Source: Phycisphaerales bacterium (lineage in GTDB: Bacteria > Planctomycetota > Phycisphaerae > Sedimentisphaerales > Anaerohalosphaeraceae). Taken from it: a DNA stretch of 8,513 nt. The DNA is taken from positions 8,416-16,928 of the forward strand of contig PMBP01000299.1 of assembly GCA_003152975.1 (NCBI GenBank), given 5' to 3'. Position 1 is the first letter of the stretch. Each line of letters starts with the position of its first letter. This document shows positions 1 to 6,070 of this stretch, one piece after another. The notes under the pieces were generated by a model. It had not been told where the DNA came from and ran no database searches. It saw only the letters and a list, made by a program, of their open reading frames with translations. Both the position numbers and the translations under genes were made by a program.

Positions 1-762
1 AACCCGAAGATGGCTCCCTACATCTTCGGCAAACGCAGCAAGATTCATATCATCCAGGTCCGTGAAACCCTCAAGGGTATTCTCATCGCCCGCAAGCTGT
101 TGTCGGAAGTGGTTGCCACGGGCAAGGATGTGGTCTTTGTCGGCACCAAGCGTCAGGCCCAAAAGGCCGTCACCGGCGCCGCTGAAAAATGCGGCATGCA
201 CTATGTCAACGAACGGTGGCTGGGCGGCATGCTCACCAACTTTCGCACCGTCCGTTCGCGGCTGCAGCGCCTCGAGCAGCTCGAGGCCATGCAGGAAAGC
301 GGCGACCTGGAAGCTGAAAGCAAAAAGCAGGGCTCGCGGCTCAAACGCGAGATGCGCAAGATCGCCACGAACCTCGGCGGTGTCCGCAAGCTCAACCGGA
401 TCCCCGGGGCCATCGTCGTTATCGACGCCAAAAAGGAATACATCGCCCTGCGGGAAGCCCGCAAGCTGGGAATTCCGACGGTGGCGGTGATTGACACCGA
501 TTCCGATCCGGATTCGACGGATGTGGCGATCCCGGCCAATGACGATTCGCTCAAGGCCGTGGATATTATCATGCGGGAACTGGCCGAGGCGGTCACCTAC
601 GGCAAAACCATGACGCGATCGGATTCGGCCTTCACGCCCCTGTCGGGCATCCGCGGCCGCAGCCGTCGTCGGGCGCTGGCCAGCGCGATGGAAGAAGAGC
701 AGGCCGCCGAGGCCGCCGAAGCCGGCGATGCGGCTCCTGCCGGTCCGGGGCCGACGGCCTAA
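1..762 (+). CDS. rpsB: 30S ribosomal protein S2, 5'-truncated by window edge
   Basis: Structural protein of the small ribosomal subunit; S2 binds late in 30S assembly, near S1 on the back of the subunit. The reading frame is open from base 1 (N-P-K before the first visible ATG at 10), and NPKM-PYIFG is an internal S2 motif found about 25 residues into E. coli S2. The ATG at 10 is therefore an internal Met and the true start lies upstream of the window. Family landmarks follow: VGTKRQAQ, the signature RWLGGMLTNF (visible residues about 72-81), IPGAIVVIDAKKE, and LGIPTVAVIDTDSDPD ending in IPANDDS. The C-terminal tail of roughly 25 residues is rich in Ala, Glu, Gly and Pro and is probably disordered, as is common in S2. 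tsf follows after 99 bp, the usual bacterial order. Identification is secure; only the N-terminus is missing. Confidence 0.97.
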   Translation, partial: NPKMAPYIFGKRSKIHIIQVRETLKGILIARKLLSEVVATGKDVVFVGTKRQAQKAVTGAAEKCGMHYVNERWLGGMLTNFRTVRSRLQRLEQLEAMQESGDLEAESKKQGSRLKREMRKIATNLGGVRKLNRIPGAIVVIDAKKEYIALREARKLGIPTVAVIDTDSDPDSTDVAIPANDDSLKAVDIIMRELAEAVTYGKTMTRSDSAFTPLSGIRGRSRRRALASAMEEEQAAEAAEAGDAAPAGPGPTA

Positions 763-770
763 AGTCAGTC

Positions 771-784
771 CGGCGGCTCCGCCG
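771..784 (+). repeat. short GC hairpin in the rpsB-tsf spacer
   Basis: CGGCG (771-775) and CGCCG (780-784) can pair around a four-base loop, 9 bp after the rpsB stop codon. No T-run follows, so this is not a standard intrinsic terminator and read-through into tsf is expected. It could protect the 3' end of an rpsB transcript or weakly attenuate, but in GC-rich DNA such a short dyad may be chance. Confidence 0.3.
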
Positions 785-826
785 TCGAGGGCGATGGGCT
801 CCCGGCGATCCGCAAAGACAAAATCC

Positions 827-841
827 AGAACCAAGGGTTCT
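827..841 (+). repeat. small hairpin just upstream of the tsf ribosome binding site
   Basis: AGAACC (827-832) and GGTTCT (836-841) form a perfect 6-bp inverted repeat around the three bases AAG. It ends five bases before the tsf Shine-Dalgarno sequence (GAGGAG, 847-852). It may limit or shape ribosome access to tsf, but no second structure that would make it a switch is visible. Confidence 0.3.
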
Positions 842-861
842 CCATTGAGGAGCACAGCAGT

Positions 862-1722
862 ATGGCAGAAATCAATGCGGCAACCGTCGTCAAGCTCCGC
901 AAGATGAGCGGACAGGGTATGATGGATTGCAAGAAGGCGCTGGAAGAAACCGGCGGCGATCTCGAAAAGGCGATGGAAACGCTTCGCAAGAAGGGCCTGG
1001 CCACCCTGGCCAAGCGAGCCGACCGTGAAACCACCGAAGGCCGCCTTGTTTGCAAGCGCAGCGCCGACGGCAAGACCGTGGCGATGGCCTCCCTGTGCAG
1101 CGAGACCGACTTCGTCTCGCGCAGCGACGACTTTATCGCCGCGGCCGAAAAACTCGGCGACTACGCCCTGGCCTGCACGGCCGATTCCGGCGTGGAGAAT
1201 CTGGGTGCCACCGTCATCGGCGGCAGGGCCTTCTCGGATATCAACCACGAGGTCGTCAGCAAGACCGGCGAAAAGGTCGGAGTCGGCGATTTCGTCCGGT
1301 ATTCGCTCAGCGGCCCGGGCGTGATCGGCTCCTATGTGCACTTCAATTACAAAGTTGGCACGATAGTCCAGATCGAAACCAGCGGCGACGCGGTCTCCGC
1401 GGCGATCCAGGTCCTGGCGACCGATATCGCGATGCATGTGACCGCCCTCAAGCCGATCGCGGTGGACAAGGATGGAGTCGATCCGGCCTTCCTCCTGAAG
1501 GAACGCGAAATCGCCGCCGAGCTGGTCAAGGGCAAGCCCGCCAACATGATCGACAAGATCGTGGACGGCAAGATCGCCAAGTTCCTCAAGGAAAACTGCC
1601 TGGTCGATCAGCCCTTCGTTAAGGACGACACCAAGTCGGTCGCGCAGATGCTGGCCGACACGGCCAAGGCCGCCGGCGGCACCGCGAAAATTCGCCGATT
1701 CGCCAGGATTGAAATCGGCTGA
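862..1722 (+). CDS. tsf: Elongation factor Ts
   Basis: EF-Ts is the cytoplasmic guanine-nucleotide exchange factor that releases GDP from EF-Tu so it can bind GTP and aminoacyl-tRNA again. The 286 residues match the usual length (E. coli 283). An N-terminal UBA-like domain (about 1-50) carries VKLRKMSGQGMMDCKKAL and GDLEKAMETLRKKG. The EF-Tu contact motif ETDFVSR is at 81-87, with the key Asp-Phe pair at 83-84. The dimerisation/core part follows with MHVTALKPIAV, LLKEREIAAE, GKPANMIDKIVDGK and LVDQPFVKDDTKSV. The ATG at 862 has a strong GAGGAG Shine-Dalgarno at 847-852, nine bases upstream, and gives the canonical MAEINAATVVKLR start. No promoter is obvious in the 99-bp gap, so it is probably co-transcribed with rpsB. 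An intrinsic terminator begins 15 bp after the stop codon. Confidence 0.97.
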   Translation: MAEINAATVVKLRKMSGQGMMDCKKALEETGGDLEKAMETLRKKGLATLAKRADRETTEGRLVCKRSADGKTVAMASLCSETDFVSRSDDFIAAAEKLGDYALACTADSGVENLGATVIGGRAFSDINHEVVSKTGEKVGVGDFVRYSLSGPGVIGSYVHFNYKVGTIVQIETSGDAVSAAIQVLATDIAMHVTALKPIAVDKDGVDPAFLLKEREIAAELVKGKPANMIDKIVDGKIAKFLKENCLVDQPFVKDDTKSVAQMLADTAKAAGGTAKIRRFARIEIG

Positions 1723-1736
1723 AAGTTCGGTACAAT
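1709..1736 (+). promoter_or_regulatory. Predicted sigma-70-type promoter for pyrH-frr
   Basis: A -35-like TTGAAA (1709-1714) and a -10-like TACAAT (1731-1736) are separated by 16 bp; each matches five of six consensus bases. The -35 box lies within the last codons of tsf and the -10 box just past its stop codon. The expected start of transcription, about 1742-1744, falls inside the 5' arm of the terminator hairpin at 1738-1757. A transcript started here would lack most of that arm and should not be terminated by it. A separate pyrH promoter downstream of tsf is also known in E. coli. This is a pattern match only; no start site has been mapped. Confidence 0.55.
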
Positions 1737-1737
1737 C

Positions 1738-1761
1738 AGGCATCGTAAACGATGCCTTTTT
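1738..1761 (+). terminator. Intrinsic terminator of the rpsB-tsf unit
   Basis: AGGCATCG (1738-1745) and CGATGCCT (1750-1757) form a perfect 8-bp stem around the loop TAAA, and a run of five T residues (1757-1761) overlaps and follows the 3' arm. It begins 15 bp after the tsf stop codon, in the right place to end rpsB-tsf messages. The stem is AT-containing and short, so termination may be partial and some read-through into pyrH is possible. Confidence 0.75.
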
Positions 1762-1781
1762 CATAGGGACAGGCGACTGGA

Positions 1782-2507
1782 ATGGAGACCCCGACAATTG
1801 CATACAAACGGGTGTTGCTCAAGCTCTCGGGCGAGAGTTTCTGCAAACCCAAGGGATTCGGAATCGACGGCCAGGCGATCGAGGCGATCGCCGAGCGGAT
1901 CACCCGGATCGCCAAACTCGGCCTGCAGGTGGCGATCGTCGTCGGCGGCGGGAATTTCTTCCGCGGCGAATCCTTCTCGCAGAAAAGCCGCATCCCCCGC
2001 AACACCGCCGACTACATCGGCATGTTATCCACGGTGATCAACGCCGCCGCCCTGCAAGAGTCGCTGGAAAAGTTTGGCCAGCCCACGCGGGTCCTCAGCG
2101 CCATCGATGTGCCGGCCCTGGCCGAGTCCTTTATCCGTCGCCGCTGCCTGTGGCACCTGGAGCAGGGCCGCGTGACGATTCTGGCCGGCGGCACGGGCAA
2201 CCCGTTTTTCACCACCGACACCTGCGCAGCACTGCGGGCGGCCGAGCTGGAAGTCGATCTGATGATCAAGGCCACCAAGGTCGACGGCGTCTATACCGCC
2301 GACCCGATGAAGGATCCGACCGCGACCCTGCTGGCGAAGATCAGCTACGACGAAGTCCTGCAGAAAAATCTCAAGGTCATGGACCCGGCCGCGGTGAGTT
2401 TGTGCCGCGACAATCGGATTCCGGTAATCGTTTTGAATATTTTCAAGGAAGGCAATCTCGAAAAGGCCCTGCGGGGCGAGCCCATCGGGACTTGGGTCGG
2501 TCCATGA
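1782..2507 (+). CDS. pyrH: Uridylate (UMP) kinase
   Basis: Bacterial UMP kinase phosphorylates UMP to UDP using ATP, the step that feeds UTP and CTP synthesis. It belongs to the amino-acid-kinase fold and usually acts as a cytosolic hexamer. The 241 residues match family length. Visible motifs in order: YKRVLLKLSGES with the phosphate-binding Lys14; VVGGGNFFRG (53-62); TADYIGMLSTVINA with Asp77; AGGTGNPFFTTDT (135-147), the UMP/ATP loop; KATKVDGVYTADP (163-175), the nucleotide-binding segment; and LKVMDPAAVSLC near the end. The ATG at 1782 places KRVLLKLSGE at the usual distance from the start; the Shine-Dalgarno is modest (AGGGACAGG, 1765-1773). It follows the tsf terminator and overlapping promoter and lies 39 bp ahead of frr, so pyrH and frr probably share a transcript. 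Confidence 0.97.
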   Translation: METPTIAYKRVLLKLSGESFCKPKGFGIDGQAIEAIAERITRIAKLGLQVAIVVGGGNFFRGESFSQKSRIPRNTADYIGMLSTVINAAALQESLEKFGQPTRVLSAIDVPALAESFIRRRCLWHLEQGRVTILAGGTGNPFFTTDTCAALRAAELEVDLMIKATKVDGVYTADPMKDPTATLLAKISYDEVLQKNLKVMDPAAVSLCRDNRIPVIVLNIFKEGNLEKALRGEPIGTWVGP

Positions 2508-2546
2508 GCCGCGCCGAGGGCGCAAATGCATTGAACGGAGGCCGCT

Positions 2547-3107
2547 ATGTCGATCAAAGTCATTCTTGAAACTCACAAGAAAAACATGGACAAGGCCCTG
2601 GATCACCTCAAGCTGGAGTTGAGGGGGGTGCGGACGGGCCGTGCCTCGACCGGTCTGGTCGAGCACCTTCGGGTCGAGTACTACGGCAACCCCACGCCGC
2701 TCAATCAGCTCGCGGCCCTGTCGGTGTCGGAGGCGTCGTCGATCCTGATCAAACCCTTCGATCCGGCATGCCTGAAGGATATCGAAAAGGCGATTCGCAC
2801 CAGCGATCTCAACCTGTCACCCAACAGCGACGGCAAGGTCATCCGCCTGAATATCCCGCCGCTAAGCGAGGAACGCCGCAAGCAACTGGTCCATCAGGTC
2901 AAGTCGATGGGTGAACAGGTTAAGATCAGCATCCGCAATGTCCGCCGCGATGGCATCAAGCATATCGAGGACGAGGAAAAGCAGAAACGGATCTCCGAAG
3001 ACGACCGGGATAAAGGGAAAAAAGAGGTCGAGAATTACACAAAAGACTACATCGCCAAGATCGACGAGGTCGTCAGGGTCAAGTCCGACGAAGTCATGAA
3101 AGAATAG
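2547..3107 (+). CDS. frr: Ribosome recycling factor
   Basis: RRF works with EF-G after termination to split the ribosome from mRNA and deacylated tRNA. The 186 residues equal the usual size (E. coli 185). The long three-helix bundle is visible at both ends (about 1-30 and 105-186, highly charged), with the small beta domain inserted between (about 31-104). Signature segments are LRGVRTGRAS (25-34), YYGNPTPLNQLA, and the conserved RNVRRDGIKHI (130-140), whose arginines contact 23S rRNA. The ATG at 2547 has a strong CGGAGG Shine-Dalgarno at 2536-2541, five bases away. The gene is 39 bp downstream of pyrH, the standard bacterial neighbour. The genes that often follow frr (uppS, cdsA, dxr) are absent here; a 182-bp gap and an AsmA-like gene follow instead. 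Confidence 0.97.
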   Translation: MSIKVILETHKKNMDKALDHLKLELRGVRTGRASTGLVEHLRVEYYGNPTPLNQLAALSVSEASSILIKPFDPACLKDIEKAIRTSDLNLSPNSDGKVIRLNIPPLSEERRKQLVHQVKSMGEQVKISIRNVRRDGIKHIEDEEKQKRISEDDRDKGKKEVENYTKDYIAKIDEVVRVKSDEVMKE

Positions 3108-3111
3108 CGAC

Positions 3112-3129
3112 GCCGCCGCCGATGGCGGC
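3112..3129 (+). repeat. GC-rich dyad directly after frr
   Basis: GCCGCC repeats (3112-3120) can pair with GGCGGC (3124-3129), starting five bases after the frr stop codon. There is no downstream T-run, so an intrinsic terminator is not supported; a role in 3'-end protection or factor-dependent termination is possible. The rest of the 3108-3289 gap holds the 9-bp inverted repeat listed next and the AsmA-gene Shine-Dalgarno; I see no convincing promoter in it. Confidence 0.3.
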
Positions 3130-3148
3130 CGTAACTTGCAGTATTGAC

Positions 3149-3181
3149 CGCCCATGGCCCGGTTCCGGATGACCATGGGCG
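3149..3181. repeat. Perfect 9-bp inverted repeat in the frr-AsmA gap
   Basis: CGCCCATGG (3149-3157) is the exact reverse complement of CCATGGGCG (3173-3181). The 15-base loop itself contains CCGG-TT-CCGG, a second nested dyad. No T-run follows on either strand, so it is not a normal intrinsic terminator. The lack of coding around it makes a folded RNA element, an operator or a decayed small repeat all possible; no family is recognised. Confidence 0.5.
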
Positions 3182-3289
3182 AACTGTTTGAGGCGTCAAC
3201 GGTAGTGTTGGGCAGGGGGGAAAAGTTCACCAGGAAATTTCAGGGTTGTCGCCCCAGCGCGATGGAATTGTTGAACAACGAGGAAAACG

Positions 3290-5956
3290 ATGGAAAAGCA
3301 AATGGCCGATTCTCAGGGACAGACAAAACGCAAACCGAAATCGTTAATTCGCCGAATCGTCATGACCGCGGTGTGGCTGATCGTCATCGTCGTGGTGTTG
3401 CTGGCGCTGGCGCCGTCGTTGCTGTCCAGCAGGCTGGGAACGAAGATCGTCCAGTCGAAACTCGGCAAAGCCCTGGGCGGCACCGTCGAGATGGGTAATC
3501 TTTCGCTCGGCTGGTTTTCCGGCCTGAAGATCGACAACCTCACCTTCACCGACCTCAAGAACGGCACCTCCGTCGAAATTCGCGAGGTTCGGTCGCGGCC
3601 GTTGCTGCTGGCGCTGCTGCACGGCCGCATCGCGCTGGAAAAGACGGTGATCGACAAGCCCCAGGTCCAACTTACGGTCCAGTCCCCCAAGCCCTCGGAC
3701 GGCTCGATGAAATCCGAATCTCCCAAAGCCAAAGCCCCGGCCCCGGCGTTCGCGATGGACACGCTGGAGCTGGCCGTGCAGGATGGACAGCTTGTGTTGA
3801 ACATGCAGTCGCCCGACCGGCCGAGCCAGCGTGTGGAGTTCCAGGGCTTCGCATCCATGGTCGATCTGCGCCCGGCCGGACAGGCCTCGCAGTTTTCCAT
3901 GCTGACGCAGGTAGTCCAGCCCGGCCAGACCGCGACGATCAACACAAAGGGCGCCTTCAAGCTCGGCGACTCCGGCTGGACGCTCAAGGGTACCACCGGC
4001 CAGCTCAAGGTCGAAGTCGATAAGGTTCAGCTCGCGTCCTTCCGCCCGATCCTGGCCATGCTCGGTAAGGACCTGACCGCCGACGGCAAGCTTCAGGCCG
4101 ACATGGACATCCAGATCACCGACGGCATGCCCCAGACGGTCAACGCCAAGGCCGAGCTGACGGAACTGTCGCAGACGGTCGATGGCAAAAAGATGACCAT
4201 CCCGCAACCGGTTACGCTCGATGCGCAGATCACCACCGCCGACCAGAAACTCAAGATCGACAATGTCCAGGTCAATTCCTCCTTCTGCCAGGTCCAGTGC
4301 AAGGGAACAACGGAAGCGATTGATTACACCGTCGCCGCCGACCTGGCCCAGACCCAGTCGTTCGCCAAGCAGTTTGCCGACCTGGGTCCGTGGCAACTGG
4401 CCGGCAAGCTCGCCGCGCAGGGCAATGTCCAGCTTGGTAAGGATGCTACCGTCGTCAAGGCCCAGACCAAAGTTGATCAGCTCGTCGTCCGCAAGGATCA
4501 GGCCGTAACCCCGCCGACCAATGCGACGGCCGATCTGGGTATCCGCCTGCCTGCCGACGGCAAAACCCTTGTCGTCGAGGCCTTCAAGCTCGTCAGCGAT
4601 CCGGCCACCGTCGAGATCGCAAAATCCACGATCCCGCTGGCCAAGGATGTCCAGCAGCCCATCGCCATGACGGCAACGGCCTCGGCCGATCTGGCCAAGT
4701 TGCGGCCGTTCGTGGGTCTGGTCGCCAAGATGCCCGACAATCTCCAGTGGGCCGGCAAGGCCGACGGCCAGATCTCCCTGAGTAAAGACAAGGATGTCTT
4801 CCATGTCCAGACCGACAAGACCACGATCCGCAACCTGATCATCGTCGAGAAAGATAAAAAGCCCTTTACGCAGGATGCCGTCAAGCTCGTCGCCGATGTT
4901 TTCCTGGACACTAAGGAAAAAACCATCGCCGCCAAACAGTTCAATCTCGAAGGGTCCGCCGGCCAGGCGATCATTCGTATCACGCAGGCCCAGATCCAGC
5001 AGAAAGCCGACAAGACCGACACCCAGATGAACGGAAAGATCGAGGCCGAGGTCGATCTGGCAGCCGTGCGGGCCATCGCCGCGCCGGCGCTTCCGGCCGG
5101 CCTGGAGATCCAGGGCCGCCAGAAGACCCAACTGGTCTTCGATTCCAAATATCCCACCGACAAGCCCTCGCAGCTCGCCGCCCACCTGAACCTGGCGCCC
5201 ATGACCATCGGTTTCGACAAGGCCTCGTACCAGGGAGTCAATCTTGGCGCGACCAAGATCGCCCTGCAGGCCAAGGAAGGATTGCTAACCATCTCGCCGT
5301 TTCAGACGGCCGTCAACGAAGGCACCCTCGACTTCGCCGGACAACTGGACCTGCGGACCTCGCCGATGGTCCTGACGACGGCGGCTTCGATGCCCAAGGT
5401 GACCAATCTCCAGCTCAACGACATCATCGGCCAATCGGTCCTGCCGTACCTCAACCCGATCTTCGCCGATGCCGGGCAGCTTCGCGGCAAGCTCAATCTC
5501 GTCTGCGACCAGATGGTGATCCCGTTGTCCGGCCTGCGCAAACAGGATATCGCCATCCTCGGCACGGTCTCCATCGACGAGATGGCACTCAGTTCCGGCG
5601 GCCTGTTCAGTGAACTCCTGAACGGCATGGGCCAATCCAAAGAACAGGCCATGCGGATCCGCCCGACGAAGTTCCGGGTCCAGAACGCCATCGTCAGCTA
5701 TGACGACATGCAACTGGATGTGGGTAACAATCCGGTCAACTTTGCCGGGGCGGTTGCCTTCGACCAGCGGATCGACATGAAGGTTACTCTCCCGTGGACC
5801 ATCGGGGGCCGGACCGCCCGCGTGGGCAAGGAATCCACGGCGCCCCGGATTACCCTGCCTCTGGGCGGGACCCTCAAGCAACCCGAACTGAAGGCCGACA
5901 AACTTATCGAAAATGTGCTTCCCGGCCTGATCGAAGGTCTTATCAAGAAAAAATAG
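3290..5956 (+). CDS. AsmA-like membrane-anchored envelope protein
   Basis: An 888-residue protein with the layout of the AsmA/TamB-like superfamily, whose members are inner-membrane-anchored periplasmic proteins linked to outer-membrane lipid transport and assembly. Residues 1-22 are polar and basic (QTKRKPK, RR). Residues about 23-44 form one hydrophobic helix, which predicts the N-terminus in the cytoplasm and the rest in the periplasm. The next segment (about 48-130) is the typical AsmA N-terminal module: a short helix, GGTVEMGNLSLGWFSGLKIDNL, then VEIREVRSRPLLLALLHGRI and VIDKPQVQLTVQ. A Pro/Lys/Ser-rich linker (about 132-154) precedes long repetitive beta-strand-rich sequence. The C-terminus has ITLPLGGTLKQPEL (about 854-867), characteristic of this superfamily, then an amphipathic helix ending in KKK. 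The ATG at 3290 has GAGGA at 3280-3284; an in-frame ATG at 3302 is an alternative that would not alter the domains. The exact substrate cannot be read from sequence. Confidence 0.75.
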   Translation: MEKQMADSQGQTKRKPKSLIRRIVMTAVWLIVIVVVLLALAPSLLSSRLGTKIVQSKLGKALGGTVEMGNLSLGWFSGLKIDNLTFTDLKNGTSVEIREVRSRPLLLALLHGRIALEKTVIDKPQVQLTVQSPKPSDGSMKSESPKAKAPAPAFAMDTLELAVQDGQLVLNMQSPDRPSQRVEFQGFASMVDLRPAGQASQFSMLTQVVQPGQTATINTKGAFKLGDSGWTLKGTTGQLKVEVDKVQLASFRPILAMLGKDLTADGKLQADMDIQITDGMPQTVNAKAELTELSQTVDGKKMTIPQPVTLDAQITTADQKLKIDNVQVNSSFCQVQCKGTTEAIDYTVAADLAQTQSFAKQFADLGPWQLAGKLAAQGNVQLGKDATVVKAQTKVDQLVVRKDQAVTPPTNATADLGIRLPADGKTLVVEAFKLVSDPATVEIAKSTIPLAKDVQQPIAMTATASADLAKLRPFVGLVAKMPDNLQWAGKADGQISLSKDKDVFHVQTDKTTIRNLIIVEKDKKPFTQDAVKLVADVFLDTKEKTIAAKQFNLEGSAGQAIIRITQAQIQQKADKTDTQMNGKIEAEVDLAAVRAIAAPALPAGLEIQGRQKTQLVFDSKYPTDKPSQLAAHLNLAPMTIGFDKASYQGVNLGATKIALQAKEGLLTISPFQTAVNEGTLDFAGQLDLRTSPMVLTTAASMPKVTNLQLNDIIGQSVLPYLNPIFADAGQLRGKLNLVCDQMVIPLSGLRKQDIAILGTVSIDEMALSSGGLFSELLNGMGQSKEQAMRIRPTKFRVQNAIVSYDDMQLDVGNNPVNFAGAVAFDQRIDMKVTLPWTIGGRTARVGKESTAPRITLPLGGTLKQPELKADKLIENVLPGLIEGLIKKK

Positions 5957-5984
5957 GTATTAAACTACCGAATACAGACACCCC

Positions 5985-6012
5985 TTGCCTTTTTCCGGCG
6001 GATGGCTATAAT
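5985..6012 (+). promoter_or_regulatory. Predicted promoter of the phosphofructokinase gene
   Basis: TTGCCT (5985-5990) and a perfect TATAAT (6007-6012) are separated by 16 bp, just after the AsmA-like gene. Transcription would begin near 6019, giving a leader of about 52 bases. The -10 box is flanked by GGCGG (5997-6001) and CCGCC (6014-6018), an imperfectly centred dyad that could be an operator or chance. The placement supports independent transcription of the downstream gene and also supports the start codon at 6071 over the ATG at 6002, which would lie upstream of the transcript start. Confidence 0.65.
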
Positions 6013-6060
6013 GCCGCCCCGTTCAGGTAGGGTACATAACAGAATTCGAAACGGAAAGAA

Positions 6061-6066
6061 AGGTGG
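6061..6066 (+). promoter_or_regulatory. Ribosome binding site deciding the phosphofructokinase start
   Basis: AGGTGG, preceded by a purine-rich stretch (GGAAAGAA), lies four to seven bases before ATG 6071. The upstream in-frame ATG at 6002 has no such site and overlaps the promoter, so 6071 is chosen. Confidence 0.7.
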
Positions 6067-6070
6067 TTTC

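Noticed and set aside
10..762. ATG at 10 as the real start of rpsB
   Set aside because: The frame is open upstream and the preceding Asn-Pro-Lys belongs to a conserved internal S2 motif, so the gene begins before the window.
1709..2569. A 286-codon + strand frame overlapping pyrH
   Set aside because: Its product is Arg/Gly/Pro-rich nonsense while pyrH in the other frame has every UMP kinase motif.
2504..2569. ATGA overlap at the pyrH stop giving a 21-residue peptide ending inside frr
   Set aside because: No Shine-Dalgarno sequence is specific to it, it is not in the frr frame, and frr has its own strong site at 2536-2541.
3154..3498. A 114-codon + strand frame starting in the frr-AsmA gap
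   Set aside because: Most of it overlaps the AsmA-like N-terminal region in another frame, it lacks a ribosome binding site and its sequence resembles no protein family.
3344..5185. A 613-codon open frame on the - strand opposite the AsmA-like gene
   Set aside because: It mirrors the codon bias of the GC-rich + strand gene, has low-complexity Gly/Leu/Asp-rich sequence without family motifs, and the + strand frame has a clear membrane anchor and AsmA signatures.
6002..6070. Upstream ATG at 6002 as the phosphofructokinase start
   Set aside because: It overlaps the predicted promoter, lacks a ribosome binding site and adds 23 residues unlike the family; ATG 6071 has AGGTGG and the canonical N-terminus.
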